Shown here piece after piece: positions 1-9,615 of a DNA stretch of 64,000 bases. This DNA is from Paractinoplanes polyasparticus. Its GTDB lineage: Bacteria > Actinomycetota > Actinomycetes > Mycobacteriales > Micromonosporaceae. The notes under the pieces were generated by a model. The model saw only the letters and a program-made list of their open reading frames with translations. It was not told the origin of the DNA and did not search any database. A program made the translations under genes and the position numbers. Each line of letters opens with the position of its first letter. Within the stretch, counting starts at the first letter, position 1. Location: NCBI RefSeq assembly GCF_019710575.1, contig NZ_JAHWFK010000007.1:432068-496067 (forward strand), read 5' to 3'.

Positions 1-621
1 GTCTTCCGAGCCCGAGACGAACAGCAGCGGCGCCCGGTTGTCGTTGTTGTAGTCGACCCACGTGTCCTGGTGGCCGGGCTGGAAGTTGGCGAGCACGCCA
101 CCCCAGAGGATGCCGCCGCTGGCCGGGATCGCGTAGCGCTCGTACAGCGCCCGCGCCTCCTCGTCGGTGAACGTGTTGGTGAAGGCGTACTTCCATTCCT
201 CGAAGGTCAGCGGGATCGCCTTGTGCCGGTTGGCCGGGCTCTTGAGTACCGGGAACGTCGACTTCAGCTGGGACAGCGGCACCACCCGTACGCCTTCGGT
301 GGGCGCCGAGTTCAGTGCTACGCCGGCCGAACCGAAGCCGTGGTCGAGCAGGATCTGGGTGAAGGCGCCCCCGGCCGAGTGCCCGATGATGATCGGCGGC
401 TCGGGCAGCGCGCGGATGGCCTCTTCGTAGTGGGCGATGATCTGCGGCACGGTCACGTTCACCACCGGCGTCGGGTCGGCGTTGAGCGCCTCCACCTCGA
501 CCTCGAAACCGGGGTAGCCGGGCGCGATCACGTAGTGACCCTTGGCCTCGTAGTGCGCCTTCCAGTTCTCCCAGCTGCGCGGGGTCACCCAGAAACCGTG
601 GACCAGGACGATGGGCTTCAT
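1..621 (-). CDS. alpha/beta hydrolase (3' end cut by window edge)
   Basis: This is the N-terminal 207 residues of an alpha/beta-fold hydrolase; the stop codon lies beyond the left edge. The protein begins [11 protein letters not shown], where HGF is the usual oxyanion-loop region, and has a nucleophile elbow GHSAGG with Ser about residue 82. The visible part ends in SGSED, where a catalytic acid is normally found; the catalytic His would follow outside the window. There is no signal peptide, so it is probably cytoplasmic. The ATG overlaps the TGA of the upstream hydrolase by 4 nt (ATGA), so the two are probably translated together as the last genes of a LuxR-hydrolase-hydrolase operon. The substrate cannot be deduced. 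Confidence 0.85.
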   Translation of the reverse strand, partial: MKPIVLVHGFWVTPRSWENWKAHYEAKGHYVIAPGYPGFEVEVEALNADPTPVVNVTVPQIIAHYEEAIRALPEPPIIIGHSAGGAFTQILLDHGFGSAGVALNSAPTEGVRVVPLSQLKSTFPVLKSPANRHKAIPLTFEEWKYAFTNTFTDEEARALYERYAIPASGGILWGGVLANFQPGHQDTWVDYNNDNRAPLLFVSGSED

Positions 622-1451
622 GCGTCGTACTCCTTCAGAAAGGCCAGCAGATCGGCGGTGAGTTGTTCTCGATGGGTGTCGGTGATGCCGTGCGGCGCAC
701 CGGGATAGACGGTCAGGCGGGCGTACTTGAGGCGGGCGGCGGACGCCTGCCCGCCCACAGCGAACGGCACCACCTGGTCGTCGTCGCCGTGGATGACCAG
801 TGCGGGCACGTCGATCGCGTCCAGGTCGGCGCGGAAGTCGGTGCCCGAGAAGGCGGCGATGCACTCGTACGCGTTGCGGTGCCCCGCCTGCAGCCCCTGC
901 AGCCAGAAGGCGTGGCGGATGCCGGACGACACGTCGGCCCCCGGCCGGTTGTTGCCGAAGAACGGGCCGTCGGCCAGGTCCTGGTATTGCTGGGAACGGT
1001 CGGCCAGCGAGCCCGCGCGCAGGCTGTCGAAGATCTCGACCGGAAGCCCGCCCGGGTTGTCCCGCGTCCGCAGCATGAACGGCGGCACCGCCGACACCAG
1101 CACCACCTGGGCCACCCGCGAGGTGCCGTGCCGCCCCACGTAACGGGCCACCTCGCCGCCGCCGGTCGAGAAGCCGATCAGCGTGATCCGCCACAGATCG
1201 AGCGCGCCGATCAGCGTGGCCAGATCATCGGCGTACGTGTCCATCTCGTTGCCGTGCCACGTCTGTGTGGAGCGGCCGTGCCCGCGGCGGTCGTGGGCGA
1301 TCGCACGGTATCCGTGGCTCGCGAGGGAGAGCTGTTGCGCCTCCCAGCTGTCGGCGTTGAGCGGCCATCCGTGACTGAGCACGACCGGCCGGCCGGCACC
1401 CCAGTCCTTGTAGAAGATGTCCGCGCCGTCGGCGGTTCTCACGAAGGCCAT
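618..1451 (-). CDS. alpha/beta hydrolase, non-heme chloroperoxidase type
   Basis: A 277-residue alpha/beta hydrolase of the cofactor-free haloperoxidase/arylesterase type. The start at 1451 was chosen because the family N-terminus begins a few residues before the first strand (MAFVRTADG). Visible motifs are HGWPL for the oxyanion loop, GFSTGG with nucleophile Ser about 95, HGDDDQVVP carrying the catalytic Asp, and [10 protein letters not shown] carrying the catalytic His. Length and triad are complete, so it should be active as an esterase or perhydrolase; the physiological substrate is unknown. It lies 52 bp downstream of the LAL regulator and overlaps the next hydrolase by 4 nt, which suggests one transcript under that regulator. 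Confidence 0.88.
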   Translation of the reverse strand: MAFVRTADGADIFYKDWGAGRPVVLSHGWPLNADSWEAQQLSLASHGYRAIAHDRRGHGRSTQTWHGNEMDTYADDLATLIGALDLWRITLIGFSTGGGEVARYVGRHGTSRVAQVVLVSAVPPFMLRTRDNPGGLPVEIFDSLRAGSLADRSQQYQDLADGPFFGNNRPGADVSSGIRHAFWLQGLQAGHRNAYECIAAFSGTDFRADLDAIDVPALVIHGDDDQVVPFAVGGQASAARLKYARLTVYPGAPHGITDTHREQLTADLLAFLKEYDA

Positions 1452-1503
1452 GAGCCGATCGTGGTGGGAGCGCACCCATCCGCGAATCCCGTGTGACGCG
1501 TAG

Positions 1504-4230
1504 TCAGTCGTGCGGACCGGTCCGTAGCTGCCGCCGCGAACGCACCCCGAGCTTCCGATAAATCTTGCGCAGGTGGTAATCCACGGTGCTGGCACTCAGG
1601 TACAGATGCGCGGCGATCTCCGCGTTGGTCCCGCCGGCTCGGGCCAGGCGGGCCACGGCGGCCTCCTGCGGGGTCAAGGCCGTTTCGTTCTCCTGTACGA
1701 AGGTCCGGACGCTTCCGCCGAGGGCGGCGAGCTCACGACGGGCCCTTCCGGCGAACGCCTCGGCCCGTTCCGCCTCGAACAACCGCAGTGCCATGGCGAG
1801 TTGGTCGCGGGCGTCGCCCCGGCGCCGGCGGCGGCGCAGCCACTCGCCGTACAGCAGACGGGCCCGCGCCAGATCGCCCACCGCGAGCGTGCCCGACAGC
1901 AGTTCGACCGCCTCCCGATAGTGCGGCTCAGCCGATTCCCCGGCGGCCAGCAACGCGCGCGAGCGGGCCAGCAAACCTTGCGCCCACGGCGTCCCGCTGT
2001 GCCGCACGGCCTCGGCGAGGTCGCCGTACGCCAGCTTGGCTGTCCGGCGGTCGCCGGCCCGCAGGGCGCACTCGACCAGATCGGGCAGCACCCGGGCGTA
2101 CAGGCCGGGGGTGCCGAGCTCGACCAGGTGGCTCAGCTGAGCCACTCCGGCTGCGTAGTCGCCGCGGCCGACCGCCATCAAAGCGAGGCTCTGCCGCACG
2201 ATGGAGACCATCGCGCCCAGACCGATCGCCTCGGCCGCGGGCAGACTCGCCTGCAGGGCCTCGTGGACGCCGTCGCCGGCCCGCCAGGCCAGCAGTTCCG
2301 GATGCCGCCAGATCTGTTCCTGGTCGGTGGTCGATCCGATGGACTCCCGGATCCGCCGGCCGGTCGCCTCGTAGCGGTCGGCCTCGGCGAGCCGGCCGAA
2401 CGACGTCTCGGTCATCGCGGCCAGGAAGACGACGAGGTCGAGCATCTGCAGCGCGCCGGTGGCCCGCGCGTGCGCCTCGGCCCGCCGCAGAATCGTCTGG
2501 CGGTTGACGTCGTCCCAGACGAGCGTGCAGAAAGTGACCCCCAGCACGACGTGGCGCAGCACCTCGGCGTCGCCCGCGCCGGCCATCGCCTCGGCCGCGC
2601 GCCGCAGATGCGGCCCGGCCTCCGGGTAGCCGCCGTCGAAGAAATTCGCGTACGCGGCCAGCAGCAGATCAGCCGGGGCCGTGAGCTCGCCTGCGGGATG
2701 GTCGATGCCGGGTAGCGCGCGGGCGGACCGGGCGATCTCGCGCTGGGTCGTGCCGTGCAGCGACGACTCGACCGAGATGGAGTGTTCCGCCGCCTGCAGC
2801 ACGGCCGCTCGGGCCCGGTCGGGCGCCTCGCCGCCGAACGACTCGGCCGCGGCCAGGCACATCGCGGACGCCCGCCGGGTCGCCTCGGGGTCGCCGGTGC
2901 TCACCGCGGCCACCGCCCGGATCAGCAAGGCCTCGCCCCGGCCGGCCGGGCCCAGCAGAACGTCGTCGGCCGAGTCGAGCAGAGCCAGCGTCCGCACCGG
3001 CGATCCGGCCTGCAACGCCGCACCGGCCGCCGCCAGCAGCCATCCGGAACGGGCGGCGGGGGAGTCGGTCAGTTCGGCCGCGCGCACCAGGAACGAGGCG
3101 CGGGCGGCATGACCCCCGCGGGCGCCGGCCTGGTTGGCGACGCGGGCCAGCTCGGCCGCGGTCTCCTCGTCGGGCCCGGTCGCCGCGGCCGCCAGGTGCC
3201 AGGCCCGCTGATCGGCGTCGTGGGGTTCGGTGGTCGCGGCGGCCAGTGCGCGGTGCACCCTGCGGCGTTCAGTGGCGGAGGCGCCGTTGTAGACGGCGGA
3301 ACGCACGAGCGGGTGGCGGAATGCGACCTGCTGCCCGCACGAGACGAGCCGGTCCGTCTCAGCCGGTCCGGCGTCGTCGGCGCCCACACCCAGGGCGGCT
3401 CCGGCGGTTGCCAGGCGAACCGGGTCACCGCTGGGCTCGGCCGCGGCCAGCAGCAACCACGTGCGGGTGGCGGCGGGATAGTTGAGCACCCGGGCGAGGT
3501 AGGTGGCCTCGAGCCGGGCGCCGATCGGCATCGGCTCGGGCAGTGGTGTGCCGCCGGTGAGCTGGTCGGCGGTCAGCTCGCGGCCGAGATCGGTCAGCGC
3601 CAGCGGATTGCCGCCGGTGGCGTCGACGATCGAGGTGGCCACCAGCCGGTCGAGCCGGCCGTCGACGACCTCGCCGAGCAGCGCCACACCGGCCTCGCGC
3701 CCGAGCCCGGCCACGTCGAGGGCCGGAATGCCGGTCAGGCCGGGATGTTCGGCGCCGCGCAGGCCGAACAGCAGCACGACGCCCTCGGCGTGCAGCCGCC
3801 GGGCCACGAAGGCCAGTGATCGCAACGATTCCTGATCGAGCCACTGGGCGTCGTCGACCACGCAGAGCCGGGGCGCGTCGGCGAGCAGGGTCAGGGCGGC
3901 CAGACTGACCAGATAGAGATCCGGTGGGGAGCCGTCGGCCAGCCCGCAGGCGACCTCGAGGGCCGCGCGTTGCCGCTCCGGCAGCCGATCTCGTTGCGAC
4001 AACAGCGGAATGAGCAACCGGTGCAGCGCCGCGAACGGGAACGTGGCCTCCGACTCGATGCCGCTGAGGCGCAGCACGTCCGGTGCGGCGTTCACGGCGT
4101 ACGTCAGAAGGGCGGTCTTGCCGGCACCGGCCTCGCCCCGCAGCACCAGGCTCGCGCTGCGACCGCGTCGCGCCGCCGCCAGCATGGCGTCGAGCGTGGC
4201 GCATTCGCTCTCCCGACCGAACAACCGCAC
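1504..4230 (-). CDS. LuxR-family LAL transcriptional regulator (ATP-binding)
   Basis: A 908-residue regulator of the LAL class (large ATP-binding regulators of the LuxR family). The N-terminal AAA/NACHT-like ATPase has a P-loop GEAGAGKTA at about residues 32-40 and a Walker B stretch [11 protein letters not shown] near residue 130. A long alpha-helical TPR-like middle follows, and a LuxR/GerE helix-turn-helix ends the protein ([12 protein letters not shown] to LGVRSRRQL, about 850-902). The GTG start at 4230 fits because the P-loop lies at the usual distance and a TAGGGT hexamer sits 6 nt upstream, as expected of a leaderless mRNA. LAL proteins usually activate neighbouring operons in response to an inducer; here the two downstream hydrolases are likely targets. 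Upstream lies an array of 21-bp repeats. Confidence 0.9.
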   Translation of the reverse strand: MRLFGRESECATLDAMLAAARRGRSASLVLRGEAGAGKTALLTYAVNAAPDVLRLSGIESEATFPFAALHRLLIPLLSQRDRLPERQRAALEVACGLADGSPPDLYLVSLAALTLLADAPRLCVVDDAQWLDQESLRSLAFVARRLHAEGVVLLFGLRGAEHPGLTGIPALDVAGLGREAGVALLGEVVDGRLDRLVATSIVDATGGNPLALTDLGRELTADQLTGGTPLPEPMPIGARLEATYLARVLNYPAATRTWLLLAAAEPSGDPVRLATAGAALGVGADDAGPAETDRLVSCGQQVAFRHPLVRSAVYNGASATERRRVHRALAAATTEPHDADQRAWHLAAAATGPDEETAAELARVANQAGARGGHAARASFLVRAAELTDSPAARSGWLLAAAGAALQAGSPVRTLALLDSADDVLLGPAGRGEALLIRAVAAVSTGDPEATRRASAMCLAAAESFGGEAPDRARAAVLQAAEHSISVESSLHGTTQREIARSARALPGIDHPAGELTAPADLLLAAYANFFDGGYPEAGPHLRRAAEAMAGAGDAEVLRHVVLGVTFCTLVWDDVNRQTILRRAEAHARATGALQMLDLVVFLAAMTETSFGRLAEADRYEATGRRIRESIGSTTDQEQIWRHPELLAWRAGDGVHEALQASLPAAEAIGLGAMVSIVRQSLALMAVGRGDYAAGVAQLSHLVELGTPGLYARVLPDLVECALRAGDRRTAKLAYGDLAEAVRHSGTPWAQGLLARSRALLAAGESAEPHYREAVELLSGTLAVGDLARARLLYGEWLRRRRRRGDARDQLAMALRLFEAERAEAFAGRARRELAALGGSVRTFVQENETALTPQEAAVARLARAGGTNAEIAAHLYLSASTVDYHLRKIYRKLGVRSRRQLRTGPHD

Positions 4231-4236
4231 GAGGCG

Positions 4237-4242
4237 ACCCTA
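4237..4242 (-). promoter_or_regulatory. -10 element of a leaderless LAL regulator promoter
   Basis: On the minus strand TAGGGT (4242 to 4237) is followed by exactly six bases and then the GTG start of the LAL gene. This TAnnnT-N6-start geometry is typical of leaderless actinobacterial mRNAs. No good -35 hexamer is seen, which would fit a promoter needing an activator. Confidence 0.5.
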
Positions 4243-4281
4243 TCGGCGCCGGAACGGCCGGTCATCAGGTCGGAGCCCGGC

Positions 4282-4365
4282 GTGCACCCAGGGCCGATCC
4301 GTGTGCACAGAGGGCCGATCGACGTGCGCGAAGAGCCGTCCCGAGTGCACAGATGCCGCCCCCGC
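4282..4365. repeat. Four 21-bp direct repeats upstream of the LAL gene
   Basis: Units start at 4282, 4303, 4324 and 4345, each beginning GTGCAC or GTGCGC and most continuing with an AGGGCCGATC-like core. The third and fourth copies are degenerate. The constant 21-bp spacing is two helical turns, so the units face the same side of the DNA. They lie about 50-135 bp upstream of the LAL start and are a candidate regulator-binding array. The only open frame across them reads degenerate 7-residue repeats and has no other sign of being coding. Confidence 0.55.
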
Positions 4366-4420
4366 AAAGCGAAGAGCCGGCTCGCGTACGCGAATGCCCG
4401 CGGAAAGGCGGGACCACGCC

Positions 4421-5107
4421 TCAGAGGCCGGAGAGACGCTGCCCCGCGCGCACCACGGCCATCGCGTGGCGCTCACCCGGGCGCCGGCCGAGACGCTCTA
4501 TCGGTCCGCTTATCGAGATGGAGGCGATGACCCGGCCCGTGCGGTCGCGGATGGGGGCGGAGACACTGGCCACACCGGGCTCGCGTTCGGCCACGCTCTG
4601 GGCCCAGCCGCGGCGGCGCACCTCGGCCAACGTGCGGCCGGTGAACTTGCAGCGCGGGAGCAGCGGCATGACAGCCTCGGGCGGTTCCCAGGCGAGCAGG
4701 ATCTGGGCGGCCGAGCCGGCCACCATCGGCAGGACCGAACCGACCGGGACGGTGTCGCGCAGACCGCTCGCGCGCTCGGCCGCGGCCACGCAGATGCGCT
4801 CGTCGGCCCGGCGCAGATAGAGCTGGGCGCTTTCCCCGGTCGCGTCCCGCAATGCGGAAAGCAGGGGTTCGGCCGCGGTCAGCAGCACGTCCGGCGCGGC
4901 GTTGGCCAGCTCGCCCAGGCGGGGCCCCGGGCGCCAGCGGCCCTGGGTGTCGCGCACCAGCATCCGGTGGATCTCCAAGGCCTGGGCCAGGCGATGTGCG
5001 GTCGCCCGTGGCAGCTTCGTACGGTCGACGAGTTCGGCCAGGCTGGCGCCGTCGACACAGGCCGCCAAGATGACGACCGCCTTGTCGAGAACGCCGACAC
5101 CGCTCAT
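4421..5107 (-). CDS. ndgR: IclR-family regulator NdgR
   Basis: An IclR-family regulator of about 228 residues: an N-terminal winged helix (SGVGVLDKAVVIL, then LAELVDRTKLPRATAHRLAQAL) and a C-terminal effector domain (GESAQLYLRR, ICVAAAERASGLRDTVPVGS, RRGWAQSVAEREPGVASVSAP). These stretches closely match Streptomyces NdgR, and the position divergent from leuC is the conserved NdgR locus. NdgR-type proteins control leucine and nitrogen-related amino-acid genes. I prefer the ATG at 5107, which starts MSGVGVLDK as in relatives and has a weak GTGGGA upstream. An ATG at 5131 is possible, but its GGGAGGT sits directly against the codon. The gene probably regulates leuCD and itself through the short shared promoter. 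Confidence 0.9.
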   Translation of the reverse strand: MSGVGVLDKAVVILAACVDGASLAELVDRTKLPRATAHRLAQALEIHRMLVRDTQGRWRPGPRLGELANAAPDVLLTAAEPLLSALRDATGESAQLYLRRADERICVAAAERASGLRDTVPVGSVLPMVAGSAAQILLAWEPPEAVMPLLPRCKFTGRTLAEVRRRGWAQSVAEREPGVASVSAPIRDRTGRVIASISISGPIERLGRRPGERHAMAVVRAGQRLSGL

Positions 5108-5109
5108 AC

Positions 5110-5150
5110 TGTGTCCCACAAGCCGAAACATACCTCCCAGAATTTAGGAT
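5110..5150. promoter_or_regulatory. Divergent ndgR/leuC promoter with palindrome TGTGTCCCACA
   Basis: The gap contains TGTG-TCC-CACA (5110-5120), a short inverted repeat centred about 42 bp before the leuC start. A leuC -10 TAGGAT lies at 5145-5150, exactly six bases before the ATG at 5157 (leaderless geometry). A minus-strand TAAATT (5146-5141) overlaps it and could be the ndgR -10. A palindrome centred near -42 is the usual place for an activator. That NdgR binds here is inferred from the family. Confidence 0.5.
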
Positions 5151-5156
5151 GTCCAG

Positions 5157-6596
5157 ATGGTGGGAGTCACTCCGAGGACCCTGGCCGAAAAGGTCTGGGA
5201 CGACCACGTCGTGCGTGCTGCCGAGGGTGAGCCTGATCTGCTCTACATCGACCTGCACCTGCTGCACGAGGTGACCAGTCCGCAGGCCTTCGACGGTCTG
5301 CGCCTGGCCGGGCGCCCGGTGCGCCGCACGGATCTCACGCTCGCGACCGAGGATCACAACACGCCGACCGGCTACGCCGACCCGGCCTTCAACACCAAGC
5401 GCGGCGAGCTCTTCACGATCGCCGACACGACCTCGCGGACGCAGATCGAGACCCTGCGGAAGAACTGCGCGGAGTTCGGTGTCCAGATCCGCCCGCTGGG
5501 CGACGTCAATCAGGGCATCGTGCACGTGATCGGCCCGCAGCTGGGGCTCACCCAGCCCGGCATGACGATCGTCTGCGGCGACTCGCACACCGCGACCCAC
5601 GGCGCGTTCGGTGCGCTCGCCTTCGGCATCGGCACCAGCGAGGTCGAACACGTGCTGGCGACCCAGACGCTGCCGCAGTCGAAGCCGAAGACGATGGCGG
5701 TCACCGTGGTGGGCGAGCTGCGCCCCGGCATCAGCGCCAAAGACCTGATCCTGGCGCTCATCACGCAGACCGGCACCGGCGGCGGCAACGGCCACATCGT
5801 GGAGTACCGCGGCGAGGCCATCCGCAAGCTCTCCATGGAGGGCCGGATGACCATCTGCAACATGAGCATCGAGTGGGGCGCCAAGGCCGGCATGATCGCG
5901 CCCGACGAGACCACGTTCGCCTACCTCGAGGGCCGCGAGCACGCGCCCAAGGGCGCGGACTGGGACGCCGCCGTGGCGTACTGGAAGACGCTCGTCACCG
6001 ACGAGGGCGCCGAGTACGACACCGAGATCATCCTCGACGCCGCGTCGATCAGCCCGTTCATCACCTGGGGCACCAACCCGGGTCAGGGCGCGCCGCTCGA
6101 CAGCGTGGTGCCCGACCCCGACGAGTTCATCGAGGAGACCGACCGCAGCGCCGCCCGTCGTGCGCTCGACTACATGGCCCTCGAGCCCGGCACCCCGTTC
6201 AAGGAGGTTCCGGTCGACGTGGTCTTCGTGGGCTCGTGCACCAACGGGCGCCTGGAGGACCTGCGGGCCGCGGCCGACGTGCTGCGCGGCCACAAGGTGC
6301 ACGACGACGTCCGCATGATGATCGTCCCGGGGTCGTACAAGGTGCGCGAGGCGGCCGAGGCCGAGGGACTCGACAAGGTCTTCACCGAGGCGGGCGCCGA
6401 GTGGCGTTTCGCGGGCTGTTCCATGTGTCTGGGCATGAACCCCGACACTCTCAGCCCTGGTCAGCGCGCTGCCTCGACCTCCAACCGCAACTTCGAGGGC
6501 CGGCAGGGCAAGGGCGGGCGTACGCACCTGGTCTCGCCCCAGGTCGCCGCGGCCACCGCCGTGGTGGGCAAGCTCGCCGCCCCGGCCGACCTCTGA
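5157..6596 (+). CDS. leuC: 3-isopropylmalate dehydratase large subunit
   Basis: LeuC, 479 residues, aconitase family. With LeuD it converts 2-isopropylmalate to 3-isopropylmalate in leucine synthesis. The 4Fe-4S ligands are visible as GSCTNGR (Cys 361) and GCSMCLGMN (Cys 421 and 424). The N-terminus [12 protein letters not shown] and the stretches EDHNTPT and [30 protein letters not shown] are typical of the family, and the length is normal. The ATG at 5157 is preceded at exactly six bases by TAGGAT, so the mRNA may be leaderless; AGGA within it could alternatively serve as a weak Shine-Dalgarno. leuD follows after 14 bp, and the pair forms an operon ending in a strong hairpin. Confidence 0.98.
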   Translation: MVGVTPRTLAEKVWDDHVVRAAEGEPDLLYIDLHLLHEVTSPQAFDGLRLAGRPVRRTDLTLATEDHNTPTGYADPAFNTKRGELFTIADTTSRTQIETLRKNCAEFGVQIRPLGDVNQGIVHVIGPQLGLTQPGMTIVCGDSHTATHGAFGALAFGIGTSEVEHVLATQTLPQSKPKTMAVTVVGELRPGISAKDLILALITQTGTGGGNGHIVEYRGEAIRKLSMEGRMTICNMSIEWGAKAGMIAPDETTFAYLEGREHAPKGADWDAAVAYWKTLVTDEGAEYDTEIILDAASISPFITWGTNPGQGAPLDSVVPDPDEFIEETDRSAARRALDYMALEPGTPFKEVPVDVVFVGSCTNGRLEDLRAAADVLRGHKVHDDVRMMIVPGSYKVREAAEAEGLDKVFTEAGAEWRFAGCSMCLGMNPDTLSPGQRAASTSNRNFEGRQGKGGRTHLVSPQVAAATAVVGKLAAPADL

Positions 6597-6610
6597 GAGA
6601 GGGACGAGAG

Positions 6611-7198
6611 ATGGACAAGTTCGTCACCCACAGCGGCAAAGTCATGCCGCTGCGCCGTTCTGATGTGGACACCGATCAGATCATTCCGGCCGTCTATCTG
6701 AAGCGGGTCACCCGCACCGGATTCGAGGACGGTCTGTTCAGCGCGTGGCGCGAGGATCCCGGATTCGTGCTCCACAACCCGGCCCACGCGGGCTCCACAA
6801 TCCTGGTCGCCGGGCCCAATTTCGGCACCGGATCGTCGCGCCAGCACGCCGTCTGGGCGCTGCGCGACTGGGGTTTCAAGGTGGTCATCGCGGCCCGCTT
6901 CGGCGATATCTTCCGGGGCAACGCCCTCAAGGAGGGGCTGCTGCCGGTCCAGCTCGACCAGAAGGCCGTCGAGGCGCTCTGGGATCTGGCCGAAAGCGAG
7001 CCCGAAAAGCAGATCACGGTGGACCTCGAGGGACGCCGGGTCATCGCCGACGACGCTTCCTGGTCGTTCCCGATCGACGATTTCAGCCGGTGGCGCCTCA
7101 TGGAGGGCCTCGACGACATCGGACTGACGCTGCGCCATGAGAGCGCCATCACGGAGTACGAAAAATCTCGTCCGTCCTTCAAGCCGGTCGTCGCCTGA
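6611..7198 (+). CDS. leuD: 3-isopropylmalate dehydratase small subunit
   Basis: LeuD, 195 residues, the swivelling small subunit that completes the isopropylmalate isomerase active site with LeuC. Family motifs are [16 protein letters not shown] near the N-terminus, and [17 protein letters not shown] and [18 protein letters not shown] in the middle. The length is that of a bacterial leucine-type small subunit. The ATG follows a purine-rich stretch (GAGAGAGGGACGAG) 14 bp after leuC, so it is cotranscribed with it. A hairpin terminator follows 30 bp downstream. Confidence 0.98.
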   Translation: MDKFVTHSGKVMPLRRSDVDTDQIIPAVYLKRVTRTGFEDGLFSAWREDPGFVLHNPAHAGSTILVAGPNFGTGSSRQHAVWALRDWGFKVVIAARFGDIFRGNALKEGLLPVQLDQKAVEALWDLAESEPEKQITVDLEGRRVIADDASWSFPIDDFSRWRLMEGLDDIGLTLRHESAITEYEKSRPSFKPVVA

Positions 7199-7227
7199 GG
7201 CGAAAACCCTAGTCGGAACACGCTTTT

Positions 7228-7257
7228 TCGCCCCCATCGGTTCCCCGGTGGGGGCGA
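7228..7257 (+). terminator. Terminator after leuD
   Basis: A 13-bp stem with one G-T wobble (arms 7228-7240 and 7245-7257) and a TTCC loop, flanked by TTTTT upstream and AATT downstream. It is well placed to end the leuCD transcript. Confidence 0.75.
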
Positions 7258-7283
7258 ATTCGTTGCAACACAAGGGGTTTTTT

Positions 7284-7323
7284 GACACGAATGTTTGTGT
7301 CCGCTGGTCAGAGGGCATACGGT
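7284..7323 (+). promoter_or_regulatory. Putative hupB promoter with overlapping inverted repeat
   Basis: TTGTGT (7295-7300), a 17-bp spacer and TACGGT (7318-7323) make a plausible -35/-10 pair. An imperfect palindrome GACACGAATGTTTGTGTC (7284-7301) overlaps the -35 and could be an operator. Transcription would begin near 7330, leaving a leader of about 85 nt before hupB. A TTGACA at 7282-7287 has no -10 at correct spacing. Confidence 0.4.
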
Positions 7324-7414
7324 GCGCGCAGAATGGCTCGCATTGGGCCAGTGAGGCTCGAAACGACGGAGTAGACCCCTACGAGCCTCAGTTCTCACGT
7401 TCGGGAGGAAAATC

Positions 7415-8272
7415 GTGAACAAGGCCGAGCTCATCGAGGCGCTCGCAGCCCGACTGGGTGACCGCAAGACGGCTACGGCCGCTCTTGAAGCGGTCATCAG
7501 CGAGGTGGAGAACGCAGTCACCAAGGGCGACCGGGTTGCCATCACCGGCTTCGGCGTCTTCGAGAAGCGGGCACGCAATGCGCGGACGGCTCGTAATCCG
7601 CGCACAGGCGAGCCGGTGAAAGTGAAGAAAACGTCTGTGCCGGCCTTCAAGCCCGGCACGGCCTTCCGCGAGATGGTCGCCAGCGGCAAGGTGGCCAAGG
7701 CCGCCACCCCGGCCAAGAAGGCCACGGCCACCAAGACCACGGCTACGGCCGCGGCCACCAAGGCAACTGCCGCCACCAAGGCGACGACGGCCCGGAAGGC
7801 GGCCACGACCAAGGCTGCCGCCCCGGCCAAGAGCACCGCCACCAAGGCGACGGCCACCAAGGCCACCGCCACCAAGGCCACCGCCACGAAGGCCGCTCCG
7901 GCGACCAAGACGGCGGCGGCGAAGAAGACGGCCGCGACCAAGGCTGCTCCGGCCAAGAGCACCGCCACCAAGGCGACGGCAGCCAAGAAGACGGCCGCCA
8001 CCAAGACCACTGCCGCCAAGGCCGCTCCGGCGACCAAGACGGCGGCGGCGAAGAAGACGGCCGCGACCAAGGCTGCTCCGGCCAAGAGCACCGCCACCAA
8101 GGCGACGGCAGCCAAGAAGACGGCCGCCACCAAGACCGCCGCCACCAAGGCCGCTCCGGCGACCAAGACGGCGGCCGCCAAGAAGACGACCGCTCGCAAG
8201 ACCACGACCGCGGCCACCGCGGCGACTCCGGCTCGCGCCCGCGCCACGGGCACGGCCCGCAAGACCCGCTAG
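7415..8272 (+). CDS. hupB: HU-family nucleoid protein with long Lys/Ala tail
   Basis: Residues 1-92 form a complete HU fold: [37 protein letters not shown] and a terminal [14 protein letters not shown]. Residues 95-285 are a disordered Lys/Ala/Thr tail of AAKK, ATK and PAK units, like the histone-H1-like tail of mycobacterial HupB but much longer (HupB of M. tuberculosis is 214 residues). The protein should compact and bridge DNA, and tail lysines are modified in relatives. The GTG start has a strong GGGAGGA 6 bp upstream. Adjacency to leuD and mutT1-ppk is the conserved HupB context. The tail is built in part from an almost exact 129-bp tandem repeat. Confidence 0.96.
   Translation: MNKAELIEALAARLGDRKTATAALEAVISEVENAVTKGDRVAITGFGVFEKRARNARTARNPRTGEPVKVKKTSVPAFKPGTAFREMVASGKVAKAATPAKKATATKTTATAAATKATAATKATTARKAATTKAAAPAKSTATKATATKATATKATATKAAPATKTAAAKKTAATKAAPAKSTATKATAAKKTAATKTTAAKAAPATKTAAAKKTAATKAAPAKSTATKATAAKKTAATKTAATKAAPATKTAAAKKTTARKTTTAATAATPARARATGTARKTR
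7889..8180 (+). repeat. 129-bp tandem repeats inside the hupB tail
   Basis: The sequence starting AAGGCCGCTCCGGCGACC occurs at 7889, 8018 and 8147, giving an exact 129-bp (43-codon) period: two nearly identical full copies and a partial third. The high nucleotide identity implies recent duplication, and the array may vary in copy number by slippage or recombination. Confidence 0.85.
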
Positions 8273-8282
8273 TTCCGCGCGA

Positions 8283-8313
8283 AAAGGCGTCCACCCGAAC
8301 GGTGGACGCCTTT
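8283..8313 (+). terminator. Terminator after hupB
   Basis: A perfect 13-bp stem (AAAGGCGTCCACC at 8283-8295 paired with 8301-8313), loop CGAAC, ending in TTT. It lies 10 bp after the hupB stop. Confidence 0.8.
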
Positions 8314-8360
8314 CGTGTGTCCGGGTCGGGGGAACGGCAGCGCGCCTACCGTCTGCGGGC

Positions 8361-8783
8361 ATGGGGCGTGATGTGTCGCCGCGGGGACTGTTCGGCCGGT
8401 CGCTCATCGCCGCGCTGGTGTTCACGGCCGCCGTGGTGCCGGGCTGGACGCTCGGCGGACTGGCCGAGCGGTACACCGGCTCGGGGCTGCTGGACTGGCT
8501 CGTCACGGGGGCCTGGGCCGCGCTCGTCGTGCGCGTGCTGGCTCCGTGGGCCTCGTACCGGCCCCGTGACGCGTGGCTGGGCCTGATCCCGCTCTACAAC
8601 TGGTATCTGGTCTGTGTGCTCGGCTGGCGGGTCTCGCTGCTGCCCCTGCGCGACTGGGAGCCGCGCGAGGACGAGTTGTGGCGCGCCCGGTGGCTGACCG
8701 GCGACCTGATCGGCTTCTGGCGCGCCGACCCGGTACGGGCTAGAGCCGAGCCGGTTCGAGCAGGCGGTCGCCGGTCCAGGTGA
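8361..8783 (+). CDS. Hypothetical small membrane protein
   Basis: A 140-residue protein of unknown function. Residues 13-33 (SLIAALVFTAAVVPGW) and about 44-62 (DWLVTGAWAALVVRVL) look like membrane segments, with a weaker hydrophobic stretch at 73-88. The C-terminus is Arg-rich and probably cytoplasmic. A TACCGT hexamer lies eight bases before the ATG and there is no Shine-Dalgarno, so a leaderless mRNA is possible. The 3' end overlaps the convergent mutT1 gene by 44 nt, so the last ~14 residues are constrained by the other frame. No family was recognised. Confidence 0.55.
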   Translation: MGRDVSPRGLFGRSLIAALVFTAAVVPGWTLGGLAERYTGSGLLDWLVTGAWAALVVRVLAPWASYRPRDAWLGLIPLYNWYLVCVLGWRVSLLPLRDWEPREDELWRARWLTGDLIGFWRADPVRARAEPVRAGGRRSR

Positions 8784-9615
8784 GCAGCCAGGCATCGCCC
8801 TTGGCGGTCTTGTAGGGCTCGCTGTCGGCCTCGTCGAGCAGGGTGGCCAGCAGGTGCGGGATTATCTTGCCCTGGCTGCAGATCACCGTGCGGCCGCCGG
8901 AACGCACATCGAGCAGGCGCTGCGCGGCCAGCTTGGCCTTGGCCGGCGCCTCGTCGGCGTCGGCCGGTTCGGCGAACGCGCCGTCGACGACGATCGGCAG
9001 ACCGCCGTGCGCGGCCGACACCGGCTCCAGGGTCTGCTTGCACCGCAACGGCGTCGCCGTGATCAGCCTTTCCGGACCGATCGGGCCGCAGATCGCGGCG
9101 AACCGCTCGGCTTCGGCCTGACCCTGGGCGTCGATCGGGCGCAGGGCGTCGTTGCCCGACCACTTCTTGCGCTCGCCGGCGTGCGCGTGCCGCACCAGCA
9201 CGAGCACCGACGTGATCGGAGGCAGGGCGGCGGCGTGCTCGAGCACGGCCCGCTCGTCGGCGTAGGTGAGCCGGGTCGCGGCCTCGTCGAACGGCAGCCA
9301 CGCGACCTCGTCGACCTCGTCGGTGTCCTGCACCGGGCCGCCGTCACCCACCGTCTCCATCAGCCAGTAGTCGACCGTCTTGGGGCGGCCGTCGGGCAGC
9401 GTGTAGGAAACCACCGGCAGGGCGGCCCGGACCCGGGCCGTCTGGCCGGTCTCTTCCAGCACCTCGCGAGCGGCGCCGAGGATCGGCGGCTCGTCGTTGT
9501 CGAGCTTGCCCTTGGGCAGCGCCCAGTCGTCGTAGCGGGGGCGATGCACGAGACAGACCCGGCCGTCGCGCACGAGAACGCCGCCGGCGGCGCGGACCGC
9601 GGTCGCCTCGTTCAC
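8740..9615 (-). CDS. mutT1: Nudix hydrolase / histidine phosphatase fusion (MutT1 type)
   Basis: A 291-residue two-domain protein. Residues 1-135 are a Nudix domain with an intact Nudix box from Gly36 to Gly57 (G-x5-E42-x7-R50-E-x-x-E-E-x-G). Residues 137-291 are a phosphoglycerate-mutase-like phosphatase beginning [11 protein letters not shown], where His143 would be phosphorylated. This architecture and the position next to ppk match mycobacterial MutT1, which removes phosphate from 8-oxo-GTP/8-oxo-dGTP and hydrolyses diadenosine polyphosphates. The GTG at 9615 overlaps the ppk TGA (GTGA), so it is translationally coupled to ppk and probably shares its transcript. Confidence 0.93.
   Translation of the reverse strand: MNEATAVRAAGGVLVRDGRVCLVHRPRYDDWALPKGKLDNDEPPILGAAREVLEETGQTARVRAALPVVSYTLPDGRPKTVDYWLMETVGDGGPVQDTDEVDEVAWLPFDEAATRLTYADERAVLEHAAALPPITSVLVLVRHAHAGERKKWSGNDALRPIDAQGQAEAERFAAICGPIGPERLITATPLRCKQTLEPVSAAHGGLPIVVDGAFAEPADADEAPAKAKLAAQRLLDVRSGGRTVICSQGKIIPHLLATLLDEADSEPYKTAKGDAWLLTWTGDRLLEPARL

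Noticed and set aside
5132..5156. Leucine leader peptide or T-box before leuC
   Set aside because: There are only 25-50 bp between ndgR and leuC, too short for either, and the promoter spacing argues for a leaderless mRNA.
7889..8180. CRISPR-like regular repeats
   Set aside because: The repeats are in-frame codons of the HU tail with no unique spacers, and no cas genes are nearby.
6694..8506. Long open frames antisense to leuD and hupB
   Set aside because: They follow from the GC-rich codon bias and the Lys/Ala repeat of hupB. The translations are Val/Ala/Leu or Gly/Arg low-complexity sequence with no family features.
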